A stretch of 64,000 nucleotides of DNA from UBA1227 sp963629305 (GTDB lineage Bacteria; Bacillota; Clostridia; Oscillospirales; Acutalibacteraceae), in contig CAVGIJ010000006.1 of NCBI GenBank assembly GCA_963629305.1, positions 29,508-93,507 of the forward strand, written 5' to 3'. Shown in pieces: positions 18,123 to 27,900 of this stretch. Numbering within the stretch: the stretch's first letter is position 1; every line of letters begins with the position of its first letter. Below the pieces are notes generated by a model. It saw nothing but the letters and a program-made list of their open reading frames with translations, made no database searches and was not told the origin of the DNA. The position numbers and the translations under genes were made by a program.

Positions 18123-18851
18123 TTATACTCCTCCAAAGCGTCTGTTACGCCTTGCATAATCCATAATGGCACGATCAAGGTCATCGGTCGTAAAATCAGG
18201 CCAGAGAACATCTGAAAACCAGAGCTCCGAATAAGCTGACTGATATGTCAGAAAATTTGAAAGTCTGAGTTCGCCGCTCGGTCTGATAATAAGATCGGGA
18301 TCAGGCATTCCGGCAGTATAAAGATGATTTGAAATATCCTCTTCTGTTATCTTCGCCGGGTCAAGTTCTCCCCTTTTCACAAGTTCACCGAGTTCTCTTA
18401 CTGCGTGAACTATTTCCTGCCTTCCGCCATAGTTAAGTGCAATATTTACTATAGTGGTATCCTTTTCGGTTGCAGAAAGCTGCGTTGTTTCAACAAGTCT
18501 TTGAAGCTCTTTCGGAATAGCCGATGTATCTCCCAAAAACCTCAATACATAGCCGCTTTTTTGTCTGTCAAATTTTATTTCATCTGCCTCTGTGAGGTAC
18601 TCCTTAAAAAGCTTCATTATAGCAGTAACTTCGCTGATCGGCCGTTTCCAGTTTTCTGTTGAAAAAGCATAAAAGGTCACAACCTCAACGCCTATCTCAT
18701 GACAGTAGTCACTTATCCTGCGAAAGGTTTTAGCACCCTCAACATGGCCCTTTGAGCGCTCAAGTCCGCGCATCTTCGCCCATCTGCCGTTTCCGTCCAT
18801 AATAATACCGATATGGCGCGGTATAAACTCTTTTGGTGGTAAGTCAGCCAA
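18123..18851 (-). CDS. uppS: Undecaprenyl diphosphate synthase (cis-prenyltransferase)
   Basis: Makes the C55 lipid carrier for cell-wall synthesis from farnesyl diphosphate and IPP. The catalytic Asp is in IGIIMDGNGRWAK; other blocks are TFYAFSTENWKRP and DLIIRPSGELRLSNFLTYQ. The last motif AYSELWFSDVLWPDF is complete. I take the TTG at 18851 as start because GAGAGGTG lies 8 bases upstream; an earlier in-frame TTG at 18869 overlaps that site. This gives 242 residues, close to the family norm. Three bases before cdsA. Confidence 0.95.
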   Translation of the reverse strand: MADLPPKEFIPRHIGIIMDGNGRWAKMRGLERSKGHVEGAKTFRRISDYCHEIGVEVVTFYAFSTENWKRPISEVTAIMKLFKEYLTEADEIKFDRQKSGYVLRFLGDTSAIPKELQRLVETTQLSATEKDTTIVNIALNYGGRQEIVHAVRELGELVKRGELDPAKITEEDISNHLYTAGMPDPDLIIRPSGELRLSNFLTYQSAYSELWFSDVLWPDFTTDDLDRAIMDYARRNRRFGGV

Positions 18852-18926
18852 AATCCATTCACCTCTCAATAATGAAATATAGGTGCGGGAACTTTTGATT
18901 TGCCCCCGTCACCTATCAACTGAAAA

Positions 18927-19481
18927 TTATACAGACATTACTTCTTTTTCTTTTGCTGCGGCAATTTCTTCAATTTCTTTTATTTTTTTATCGGTTATTT
19001 TCTGAAGCTTTTCCTCACCGTTTTTTTGGTCGTCTTCGGTAATTGTATTATCTTTTTTAAGCTTCTTCAGAGCGTCCATACCGTCACGGCGCACATTTCT
19101 TATTGCAACCTTTGCCTCTTCGGATCTCTTTGAGATTTCTTTTGCAATTTCACGTCGTCTGTCCTCGGTAAGAGCCGGGAATGTAAGACGGATAACATTT
19201 CCGTCGTTCATAGGATTGATTCCGATGTCAGAAGCCTGAATGGCTTTTTCAATCGGCTGAATCATGTTCTTATCCCATGGCTGAATAACAAGTACACGAG
19301 CCTCCGAGACACTTACAGCGGCAACCTGATTTATAGGGGTCGGAACGCCGTAATAATCAATTTCAACTTTATCAAGAACACCGGGATTTGCACGTCCGGC
19401 ACGTATTGCAGCGTAATCATGGTTTAAGGAATCAATAGCCTTTCCCATTCTTTCTTCTGTTTTTGCAAAAACTGTTTCCAT
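18927..19481 (-). CDS. frr: Ribosome recycling factor
   Basis: Releases ribosomes from mRNA after termination together with EF-G, which is encoded about 2.2 kb upstream. The start is the ATG at 19481, 6 bases after AGAGGTG; a GTG at 19490 lies inside that site. This gives 184 residues, the normal size. Conserved blocks: AIRAGRANPGVLDKV, VSEARVLVIQPWDK, LTEDRRREIAKEISKRSEE and VAIRNVRRDG. Located between pyrH (30-base gap) and uppS. Confidence 0.96.
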   Translation of the reverse strand: METVFAKTEERMGKAIDSLNHDYAAIRAGRANPGVLDKVEIDYYGVPTPINQVAAVSVSEARVLVIQPWDKNMIQPIEKAIQASDIGINPMNDGNVIRLTFPALTEDRRREIAKEISKRSEEAKVAIRNVRRDGMDALKKLKKDNTITEDDQKNGEEKLQKITDKKIKEIEEIAAAKEKEVMSV

Positions 19482-19511
19482 GTTTTTCACCTCTGATTTT
19501 ATTTAAAAAAA

Positions 19512-20222
19512 TTACTTACTTGAAACAAGTGTTCCGATATTTTCTCCGTTTACAGCTCTGACAATATTCTCAGGATCTGTAAGATTGAACACAAATATAT
19601 CTATTCCGTTATCTCTGCAAAGACTTGCAGCAGCGGCATCCATAACCGTAAGCCCTTTGTTGAGAAGATCCGTCTGTGTCAATGTATCAAACTTCACAGC
19701 GTCGGCAAACTTATTCGGATCCTTATCATAAACGCCGTCAACGTTTGTCGCTTTGAAAATAACCTCAGCCTCAATCTCAGCCGCTCTGAGTGCAGCAGTA
19801 GTATCCGTTGAGAAGAACGGGCTTCCGGTTCCGCCTCCGAATATAGTAACCTTTCCCTTTGAAAGTTCGTGTCTTGCTTCATGAGCATTAAATCTCTTTG
19901 CTATCGGTTCCATGGCAATTGATGAATATACCTTTGCCGAAACTCCCATTCCTATGAGAGTGTCAGCTACGGCAATTGAATTCATAACTGTTCCGAGCAT
20001 ACCTATTGAGTCTGCACGAACCCTGTCCATACTGCCGGAAGAACGTCCTCTCCAGAAGTTTCCTCCGCCTATAACAATACCGACTTCAACTCCCTGCTCT
20101 GAAACCTTCTTTATAGCCTCACATATATTTATGATAACATCAAAATCAAATCCGTGACCTGCGTCACCTGCCAATACTTCACCTGAAAGTTTAAGAAGTA
20201 TTCTCTTGTATCTGGGTGCCAT
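19512..20222 (-). CDS. pyrH: UMP kinase
   Basis: A hexameric bacterial UMP kinase of the amino-acid-kinase fold, 236 residues. Motifs: YKRILLKLSGEVL (phosphate loop), VGIVIGGGNFWRG, FGGGTGSPFFSTDTTAALRA and KATNVDGVYDKDP. AAAAGGAGA precedes the ATG. It is the first gene of the unit with its own predicted promoter (20281-20309). In most Firmicutes rpsB-tsf precede pyrH; here tuf does, with a strong terminator between them. Confidence 0.96.
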   Translation of the reverse strand: MAPRYKRILLKLSGEVLAGDAGHGFDFDVIINICEAIKKVSEQGVEVGIVIGGGNFWRGRSSGSMDRVRADSIGMLGTVMNSIAVADTLIGMGVSAKVYSSIAMEPIAKRFNAHEARHELSKGKVTIFGGGTGSPFFSTDTTAALRAAEIEAEVIFKATNVDGVYDKDPNKFADAVKFDTLTQTDLLNKGLTVMDAAAASLCRDNGIDIFVFNLTDPENIVRAVNGENIGTLVSSK

Positions 20223-20280
20223 AATATTTCTCCTTTTAGTACAATCTGTAAGTTTAAAACGAACTCACATACATAGTAAT

Positions 20281-20309
20281 ATTTTACTTCAATCAACACA
20301 TTCTGTAAA
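20281..20309 (-). promoter_or_regulatory. Predicted sigma-A promoter of the pyrH-polC operon
   Basis: On the minus strand TTTACA (20304-20309) and TAAAAT (20281-20286) are separated by exactly 17 bases, about 60 bases before the pyrH ATG and downstream of the tuf terminator. Confidence 0.5.
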
Positions 20310-20345
20310 GGAAAATAAAGTATAAAATCATTGTAAATTTAGTAC

Positions 20346-20380
20346 AAAAAAAGCCCCGAAGTCTTACGACTTCGGAGCTT
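20346..20380 (-). terminator. Terminator of tuf
   Basis: A 13-bp stem (AAGCTCCGAAGTC / GACTTCGGGGCTT, one G-T pair) with a 4-nt loop and a T-run on the minus strand, 33 bases after the tuf stop. Confidence 0.9.
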
Positions 20381-20412
20381 TGATTCTTAAAGTTTCAATA
20401 AACCGTTAAGGA

Positions 20413-21615
20413 TTATTCGTTGATAGCAGTAACAACGCCTGAACCAACTGTACGTCCACCCTCACGGATAGCGAAACGAAGACCTTCTTCGATAGCGATC
20501 GGAGTGATAAGCTCAACGTTCATCTCTACGTTATCACCCGGCATGCACATCTCTGTGCCTTCAGGAAGTGTAATAACACCTGTAACGTCTGTTGTTCTGA
20601 AGTAGAACTGAGGACGATAGTTGTTGAAGAAAGGAGTATGACGGCCACCCTCGTCCTTATTAAGAACATAAACCTGGCCACGGAACTTTGTATGTGGGTG
20701 AATTGAACCCGGCTTAGAAAGAACCTGTCCTCTTTCTACACCTGTACGCTCAATACCACGAAGAAGACAACCGATGTTGTCGCCTGCCTCAGCATAGTCG
20801 AGGATCTTTCTGAACATCTCGATACCTGTGCAAACTGTCTTTTTCTTCTCTTCTGTAAGACCAACGATTTCAAGCTCTTCGCCTGTCTTAAGCTGTCCAC
20901 GCTCTACTCTACCTGTAGCAACTGTACCACGACCTGTGATTGTGAATACGTCCTCAACAGGCATAAGGAAAGGAAGGTCAGCCTTACGGTCAGGAGTCGG
21001 GATGTAGCTGTCAACAGCTTCCATAAGTTCCCAAATGCAAGCGAGCTCAGGAGCATTTACGTCATCTCCTGCATACTCGAGAGCCTTAAGAGCAGAACCC
21101 TTGATGATTGGTGTATCATCACCCGGGAATTCGTACTCATCAAGAGTCTCACGGATTTCCATCTCTACGAGTTCAAGGAGCTCAGGATCATCAACCTGGT
21201 CAACCTTGTTCATGAATACGATGATGTAAGGAACGCCAACCTGACGAGCAAGAAGAAGGTGTTCTTTAGTCTGAGCCATAGGACCGTCTGTAGCAGCGAT
21301 AACAAGGATAGCGCCGTCCATCTGAGCAGCACCTGTGATCATGTTCTTGATGTAGTCAGCATGGCCCGGGCAGTCAACGTGAGCATAGTGACGGTTGTCA
21401 GTCTCATACTCAACGTGTGCAGTGTTGATTGTGATACCACGCTCTCTCTCTTCCGGAGCCTTATCGATGTCTGCATAGTCCTCGAACTTTGCATAGCCCT
21501 TCATTGCGAGAGTCTTTGTGATAGCTGCAGTAAGAGTTGTCTTACCGTGGTCAACGTGACCGATTGTACCAATGTTAACATGGGGTTTATTTCTTTCAAA
21601 CTTTTCCTTTGCCAT
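20413..21615 (-). CDS. tuf: Elongation factor Tu
   Basis: A GTPase that carries aminoacyl-tRNA to the ribosome, 400 residues. G1 GHVDHGKTTL (residues 19-28), G3 DCPGH, G4 NKVD, G5 SALKAL. Domains II and III are complete. AAAGGAGG precedes the ATG. It is the last gene of the str operon (rpsL-rpsG-fusA-tuf), followed by a strong terminator. No second tuf lies in the window. Confidence 0.98.
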   Translation of the reverse strand: MAKEKFERNKPHVNIGTIGHVDHGKTTLTAAITKTLAMKGYAKFEDYADIDKAPEERERGITINTAHVEYETDNRHYAHVDCPGHADYIKNMITGAAQMDGAILVIAATDGPMAQTKEHLLLARQVGVPYIIVFMNKVDQVDDPELLELVEMEIRETLDEYEFPGDDTPIIKGSALKALEYAGDDVNAPELACIWELMEAVDSYIPTPDRKADLPFLMPVEDVFTITGRGTVATGRVERGQLKTGEELEIVGLTEEKKKTVCTGIEMFRKILDYAEAGDNIGCLLRGIERTGVERGQVLSKPGSIHPHTKFRGQVYVLNKDEGGRHTPFFNNYRPQFYFRTTDVTGVITLPEGTEMCMPGDNVEMNVELITPIAIEEGLRFAIREGGRTVGSGVVTAINE

Positions 21616-21699
21616 TGGAAAATCCTCCTTTTATTAAATGTGAATAAATTCGTTGATATTGTACCAAATAGCGTACTTGTTTGCAAGCACTTTTATTTA

Positions 21700-23778
21700 T
21701 TAGTCTTTCTTGCTTCTGTCACTGATAATAGTGTCGGCAATTGACTTCGGTACCTCCGTGTAGTGACTTGGCTCCATAACATAGGATGCACGTCCCTGTG
21801 TCTTTGAACGAAGGTCTGTTGCGTATCCGAACATAGAAGCAAGCGGTACGTCTGCATTGATCTGAGTAGCACCGTTTCTCGGTTCCATACCCTTCATAAT
21901 TCCACGACGTGAGTTAATGTCACCGATAACGTCACCAACGTAGTCATCCGGTGTAGTAACCGAGACCTTCATCATAGGCTCCATAAGTACCGGACTTGCC
22001 TTTCTCATAGCATTCTTGAATGCCATAGAACCGCAGATCTTGAAGGCCATTTCAGACGAGTCAACCTCGTGGTAAGAACCATCATAGAGGGTAACCTTTA
22101 CGTCTTCAACGTTATAACCTGCAAGAACACCTGTGTTCATAGCGCCCTTGATACCGGCCTCTGCTGCAGGAATGAATTCCTTCGGTACAGAACCGCCGAC
22201 AACGGCGTTGACGAACTCGTAACCCTTGCCCGGGTTTGGTTCAATTTTAATCTTGATATGAGCGTACTGACCGCTACCACCGGACTGACGCTTGTACTTG
22301 CAGTCTTCGTCAGCATCGGTTGTAATTGTCTCACGATAAGCAACCTGAGGCTTACCTACGTTTGCTTCGACTTTGAACTCACGAAGAAGTCTGTCTACGA
22401 TGATTTCAAGGTGAAGCTCACCCATACCTGCAATAATAGTCTGTCCTGTCTCCTCATCAGTATAGCACTTGAATGTCGGATCCTCTTCGGCAAGTTTTGA
22501 AAGGGCAATACCCATCTTCTCTTGTCCTGCCTTGGTCTTCGGCTCAATTGCAACACGGATAACCGGATCAGGGAAGTTCATTGATTCAAGAATTACAGGA
22601 TGCTTAGGATCACAGAGTGTGTCGCCTGTTGTGGTATTCTTTACACCTACACATGCGGCAATGTCACCTGCATATACGGTCTCAAGATCCTGTCTGTGAT
22701 TTGCGTGCATCTGAAGAATACGTCCCATACGCTCATTCTTATCCTTAACTGAGTTAAGAACTGTTGCACCGGCATCTACTGTTCCCGAGTAAACACGGAA
22801 GAAGCAGAGCTTACCTACAAACGGGTCGGTTGCAATCTTGAAGGCAAGAGCTGAGAACGGCTCTGAGTCAGATGAATGTCTGTCCTCTTCCTCACCTGTG
22901 TCAGGGTTTGTACCCTTTATAGCAGGAATGTCCGTAGGAGCAGGCATATAGTCTACAATTGCGTCAAGGAGTGGCTGAACACCCTTGTTACGATAAGAAG
23001 TACCGCATGTAACAGGCACCATGTCGTTTGCTATTGTAGCTTTACGGATTGTCTTTTTGATTTCTTCTACTGTGAGCTCTTCACCTGCGAAATACTTCTC
23101 CATAAGGTCGTCATCACAGGAAGCAACTGCTTCAATGAGCTCATCATGGTACTTCTGAGCAAGTTCCTTCATATCATCGGGAATATCCTCATCACGTACG
23201 TCTTTACCAAGGTCATCATAATAAACTTCTGCTCTCATGTTAATGAGGTCAACGATTCCCTTGAAATCTGCTTCAGCGCCTATAGGCAGCTGAATAGGTA
23301 CAGCATTGCATTTGAAACGCTCTTTGATCATGTCAAGAACGTTATAGAAGTCAGCGCCCATGATGTCCATCTTATTTACATAGATCATACGCGGTACGTT
23401 GTACTCATCAGCCTGACGCCATACTGTTTCAGACTGAGGCTCAACACCGCCCTTTGCACAAAGAACTGTTACAGAACCGTCAAGTACACGAAGTGAACGC
23501 TGTACTTCTACTGTAAAGTCAACGTGGCCCGGGGTGTCGATAATATTAATTCTGTGTTGTTTCCAGAAACAAGTGGTAGCAGCAGAAGTGATTGTAATAC
23601 CACGTTCCTGCTCCTGAGCCATCCAGTCCATGGTTGCGGCACCGTCATGTGTTTCACCAATCTTATGGTTAACACCTGTGTAGTAAAGAATACGCTCTGT
23701 AGTCGTAGTCTTACCGGCGTCGATATGTGCCATGATACCGATATTTCTGGTCATTTCCAGTGAAACCTGTCTTGGCAT
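21700..23778 (-). CDS. fusA: Elongation factor G
   Basis: The translocation GTPase, 692 residues, with all five domains. G1 AHIDAGKTTTTERIL, G3 DTPGHVDF, G4 NKMD. Domain IV (YRETITTDADEDCKYKRQSG) contains the canonical EF-G tip region. GGGAGG precedes the ATG. Standard position between rpsG and tuf. I saw no obvious domain loss that would suggest the paralogue EF-G2. Confidence 0.98.
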   Translation of the reverse strand: MPRQVSLEMTRNIGIMAHIDAGKTTTTERILYYTGVNHKIGETHDGAATMDWMAQEQERGITITSAATTCFWKQHRINIIDTPGHVDFTVEVQRSLRVLDGSVTVLCAKGGVEPQSETVWRQADEYNVPRMIYVNKMDIMGADFYNVLDMIKERFKCNAVPIQLPIGAEADFKGIVDLINMRAEVYYDDLGKDVRDEDIPDDMKELAQKYHDELIEAVASCDDDLMEKYFAGEELTVEEIKKTIRKATIANDMVPVTCGTSYRNKGVQPLLDAIVDYMPAPTDIPAIKGTNPDTGEEEDRHSSDSEPFSALAFKIATDPFVGKLCFFRVYSGTVDAGATVLNSVKDKNERMGRILQMHANHRQDLETVYAGDIAACVGVKNTTTGDTLCDPKHPVILESMNFPDPVIRVAIEPKTKAGQEKMGIALSKLAEEDPTFKCYTDEETGQTIIAGMGELHLEIIVDRLLREFKVEANVGKPQVAYRETITTDADEDCKYKRQSGGSGQYAHIKIKIEPNPGKGYEFVNAVVGGSVPKEFIPAAEAGIKGAMNTGVLAGYNVEDVKVTLYDGSYHEVDSSEMAFKICGSMAFKNAMRKASPVLMEPMMKVSVTTPDDYVGDVIGDINSRRGIMKGMEPRNGATQINADVPLASMFGYATDLRSKTQGRASYVMEPSHYTEVPKSIADTIISDRSKKD

Positions 23779-23817
23779 TGTTTTCCTCCCACAAATATTA
23801 CGCTTAAAGCGACTCTT

Positions 23818-24288
23818 TTACCATCTGAAATGAGCAAAAGCCTTGTTTGCCTCTGCCATTCTGTGCATCTCTTCACGTCTCTTGAATGCAGCACCTGACT
23901 GGTTTGTTGCATCAAGAATTTCGTTTGCGAGTCTCTCCTTCATTGTTCTTTCAGAACGCTGACGAGCGTAGAGAGTAATCCAACGAAGACCTAAAGTCTG
24001 TCTTCTTTCCGGACGTACCTCTATAGGTACCTGGTAAGTAGCACCACCTATACGGCGAGCTTTTACCTCAAGTAAAGGCATTACATTTTCCATAGCCTCA
24101 TCGAAAACTTCGAGTGGCTCTCTGCCTGTTTTTTCCTTAATGATGTCAAAAGCGTCGTAGACAATTTTCTGAGCTACGCCCTTTTTACCATCATACATAA
24201 CACTGTTTATAAGACGTGTTACGAGTTTTGAATTGTAAAGCGGATCTGGCAAAACATCACGTTTTGCTATCTGGCCTCTTCTTGGCAC
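23818..24288 (-). CDS. rpsG: 30S ribosomal protein S7
   Basis: A 16S rRNA 3'-major-domain primary binding protein. I place the start at the GTG at 24288, 7 bases after AAGGAGGG, giving 156 residues, the standard length. The frame stays open further upstream but those residues do not match S7. Motifs: MPRRGQIAKRDVLPDPLYNS, RIGGATYQVPIEVRPERR and the C-terminal HRMAEANKAFAHFRW. The 171-base spacer to rpsL is A/T-rich with no clear gene. Confidence 0.97.
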   Translation of the reverse strand: MPRRGQIAKRDVLPDPLYNSKLVTRLINSVMYDGKKGVAQKIVYDAFDIIKEKTGREPLEVFDEAMENVMPLLEVKARRIGGATYQVPIEVRPERRQTLGLRWITLYARQRSERTMKERLANEILDATNQSGAAFKRREEMHRMAEANKAFAHFRW

Positions 24289-24459
24289 TTCGCTTCCCTC
24301 CTTCATATTAATGATATCATAGGTACTCGAGTGACAAAATTCCCGTGGCGCCAATGCAGAGGCATATATAATATATACACTCTTACATTGTTGTACGTTA
24401 TACGCACAGCCTGCAAGAAGATTCTGTCTTTTACGAATTATTTTCGGACCGTTTTAGGC

Positions 24460-24885
24460 TTATGCCTTCTTAGCAGCCTTCGGCTTCTTGGCACCGTACT
24501 TTGAACGAGCCTGCATTCTGCCGTTTACGCCCTGTGTATCAAGTGTACCACGGATAATATGGTAACGTACACCGGGAAGGTCCTTAACACGTCCGCCTCT
24601 GATGAGAACGACACTGTGTTCCTGAAGGTTATGACCTACACCCGGGATGTAAGCTGATACTTCAATACCGTTTGTAAGACGAACTCTGGCAATCTTACGA
24701 AGAGCTGAGTTAGGCTTCTTAGGTGTTGCAGTTTTAACAGCAGTACATACGCCTCTCTTCTGTGGAGAATCGTTATCTGTGAGAACGTTCTTCTTTGAGT
24801 TGAGACCCTTTAAAAGTGCTGGTGCTTTAGCCTTCTTTTCGGTAGTTTTTCTACCCTGACGAACAAGTTGGTTAAAGGTTGGCAA
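24460..24885 (-). CDS. rpsL: 30S ribosomal protein S12
   Basis: Decoding-centre protein of the 30S subunit, 141 residues. TPKKPNSALRK and GRVKDLPGVRYH are intact, and the lysines where streptomycin-resistance changes occur are wild type. The C-terminus is Lys/Ala-rich. GGAGGTG lies just before the ATG. First gene of the str operon, transcribed from the palindromic promoter at 24929-24957. Confidence 0.98.
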   Translation of the reverse strand: MPTFNQLVRQGRKTTEKKAKAPALLKGLNSKKNVLTDNDSPQKRGVCTAVKTATPKKPNSALRKIARVRLTNGIEVSAYIPGVGHNLQEHSVVLIRGGRVKDLPGVRYHIIRGTLDTQGVNGRMQARSKYGAKKPKAAKKA

Positions 24886-24928
24886 TCTATTTCACCTCCA
24901 ATAAAAATTTGCACATAGGCAAGTTAGT

Positions 24929-24966
24929 ATTTTACCCTATCGACAAAGCTTTGTCAATAGGGTAAA
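24929..24966 (-). promoter_or_regulatory. Consensus str-operon promoter inside a 36-bp near-perfect palindrome
   Basis: On the minus strand TTGACA (24952-24957) and TAAAAT (24929-24934) are 17 bases apart, about 40 bases before the rpsL ATG. Nearly the whole promoter lies in an inverted repeat (24931-24966): outer arms TTTACCCTAT/ATAGGGTAAA, inner palindrome GACAAAGCTTTGTC, and a single C/A mismatch pair between them. It also follows the rpoC stop by 33 bases, so as RNA it could act as a hairpin between rpoC and rpsL, but no T-run follows. Confidence 0.7.
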
Positions 24967-24998
24967 TATCATTTAAAAGTATTCTGATTTATACGTTA

Positions 24999-27900
24999 TC
25001 AGTCGGAAATTTCATTTTCTTCCGCTGAATTTGCGTCAGTATTTTCGGCAATCTCATCATCACTCATAAAGAGTTCTGCGTCAATTGTGTTAAACTCATC
25101 TTCTTTTTTGATAACTTCAACATCCGAATAACACTTCATACCCGTACCCGACGGAAGAAGTTTACCGATGATAACATTTTCCTTAAGACCGCTGAGAGGA
25201 TCGGTCTTGCCCTTGATAGCTGCGTCTGTAAGAACTCTCGTTGTCTCTTGGAATGAAGCGGCTGAGAGGAAGGATTCAGTAGCAAGAGATGCCTTTGTGA
25301 TACCGAGAAGCATCGGCTCACCTGTTGCAAGTGCAGGCTCTCTGCCCTCAGCCTTTGCTGCCTTCTCAACCTTTCTGTTTGCAGCATAGAAGTCTGATTT
25401 TTCAACAACTGCACCGGAGAGGAGATCTGTTTCGCCTGTTTCAAGTACTTTGATCTTCTTCATCATCTGACGGATGATAACCTCAATGTGCTTATCGTTG
25501 ATATCAACACCCTGGGTTCTGTATGCGCTCTGAACCTCGCGAATAAGGTAATCATAAACCGCATCAACGCCCATTATGTCAAGAAGGTCATGTGGGTTGA
25601 GTGATCCCTCTGTAAGGGCCTCGCCCTTATCAACGTGAACACCCTCCTGAATACGTTGACGTATTCTGAGTCCGTACGGGATAAGGTACTGTTTCTCAAG
25701 ACCTTCATCTGCATTTGTAACTACAACATACTTGCTCTTCTTAATCTCCTGAATTGAAACCGTACCGTCAATCTCAGAAAGAATTGCAAGTGTCTTCGGC
25801 TTACGTGCCTCAAAGAGTTCCTCAACTCTCGGAAGACCCTGCGTGATATCTGCTGCGGATGCAACACCGCCGGTGTGGAATGTTCTCATCGTAAGCTGTG
25901 TACCAGGCTCACCGATAGACTGTGCAGCAATAATACCAACTGCCTCACCGACCGTTACAGAACCACCGGTTGCAAGGTTTTTACCGTAGCACTTCATGCA
26001 TACGCCGTGACGTGCATGACATGTGAGAAGTGAACGTATACGTATCTCTGCTCTTTCTCCCTCAGGAGTATGATCCTTAACGTATTTCTCAACACGTGCG
26101 GCATCATCTTTTGACATCATGCCGTCAGCTGACTGAATGAGTTCTCCTGTCTTTTCATCTACAAGATCCTCAACAAGATAACGTCCTTCAAGTCTTTCTG
26201 AAAGTTCCTCAATTACACGGCCGTCAGCCATTATGTCATAAACTGCAATACCTTCATGGCATCCGCAGTCCTCTTCGTGAACAATCACTTCCTGCGAAAC
26301 GTCAACAAGACGTCTTGTAAGGTAACCTGAGTCAGCGGTACGAAGAGCAGTATCCGCAAGTCCTTTACGAGCACCACGTGAAGAAATGAAGTACTCGATT
26401 ATGTTAAGACCTTCACGGTAGTTAGCACGAATAGGAATTTCGATTGTCTTACCCGCTGTGTTGGCGATAAGTCCACGCATTCCGGCGAGCTGACGAAGCT
26501 GTGAGTCAGAACCACGGGCACCGGAATCTATCATCATAAAGATAGGATTGTAACGTCCGAGATTTTCCTTAAGTCCGTTTGATACTCTGTCAGTACACTC
26601 AGCCCATTCTCTTATCTTAAGACGCGAACACTCTGCCTGAGAAAGCATACCTCTGTCATAAAGTTTTTCAATATTGGCAATTTTAGCCTCCGTCTCGGCG
26701 ATGTATTGCTTTTTGCTTTCAGGGATTTTTGCATCGCTTACCGCAACCGTAATACCGGAAAGTGTTGAATACTTATAGCCCTGAGCCTTGATAGCATCAA
26801 GTACTTCAGAGGTCTTCGCAGTACCGTGTTTTTCAATACATTTCTCGATGATTTTACCGAGAGATTTTTTATTTATAAGCATTTCGCATTCAAGACGGAA
26901 TTTATTTTCAGGAATGCTTCTGTCTATAAATCCGAGATCCTGCGGAATAGGTGTATTGAAGATAACCTTACCGAGAGTTGTTTCAACAAGAGCCGACTCC
27001 TGCTTTCCGTCAAACTCTTTTGTCATACGAATCTTAATTTTTGAATGGAGAGTTATTGCACCCTCATCATAAGCCATCTGAGCTTCGTTGACATCTTTGA
27101 ATACCTTACCCTCGCCCGGTTCTCCGTCTTTATCAAGTGTAAGATAGTAAGAACCGAGTACCATATCCTGTGTAGGAACGGTAACAGGACGTCCGTCTGA
27201 AGGCTTGAGAAGGTTGTTCGCCGCAAGCATGAGGAAACGTGCCTCAGCCTGTGCCTCAGCGGAAAGAGGTACGTGAACGGCCATCTGGTCTCCGTCGAAG
27301 TCGGCGTTGAATGCCGTACATGCAAGAGGATGAAGCTTTATAGCTCTGCCGTCAACGAGTACCGGCTCAAATGCCTGAATACCGAGTCTGTGAAGTGTAG
27401 GAGCACGGTTGAGCATTACAGGATGGTCCTTGATAACAACCTCGAGTGCATCCCATACCTCATCCTTTGAGCGTTCTACCATCTTACGTGCAGACTTGAT
27501 ATTTCCCGCAACACCTGTCTCAACAAGTCTCTTCATTACAAACGGTTTGAAGAGTTCAAGTGCCATCTCTTTCGGAAGACCGCACTGGTACATCTTGAGT
27601 TCGGGGCCTACAACGATAACAGAACGTCCTGAGTAGTCAACACGTTTACCGAGAAGATTCTGACGGAAACGACCCTGCTTACCTTTAAGCATGTCGGAAA
27701 GTGACTTGAGAGGTCTGTTGTTCGGACCTGTAACCGGACGGCCTCTGCGTCCGTTATCAATAAGAGCGTCTACTGCCTCTTGGAGCATTCTCTTTTCATT
27801 GCGGATGATTATGTCAGGCGCACCGAGTTCAAGAAGTCTCTTAAGACGGTTATTACGGTTAATAACCCTTCTGTAAAGGTCATTAAGGTCAGATGTGGCA

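Noticed and set aside
24289..24354. 22 extra N-terminal residues on rpsG
   Set aside because: They do not match S7, and the GTG at 24288 has an ideal AAGGAGGG and gives the standard 156 residues.
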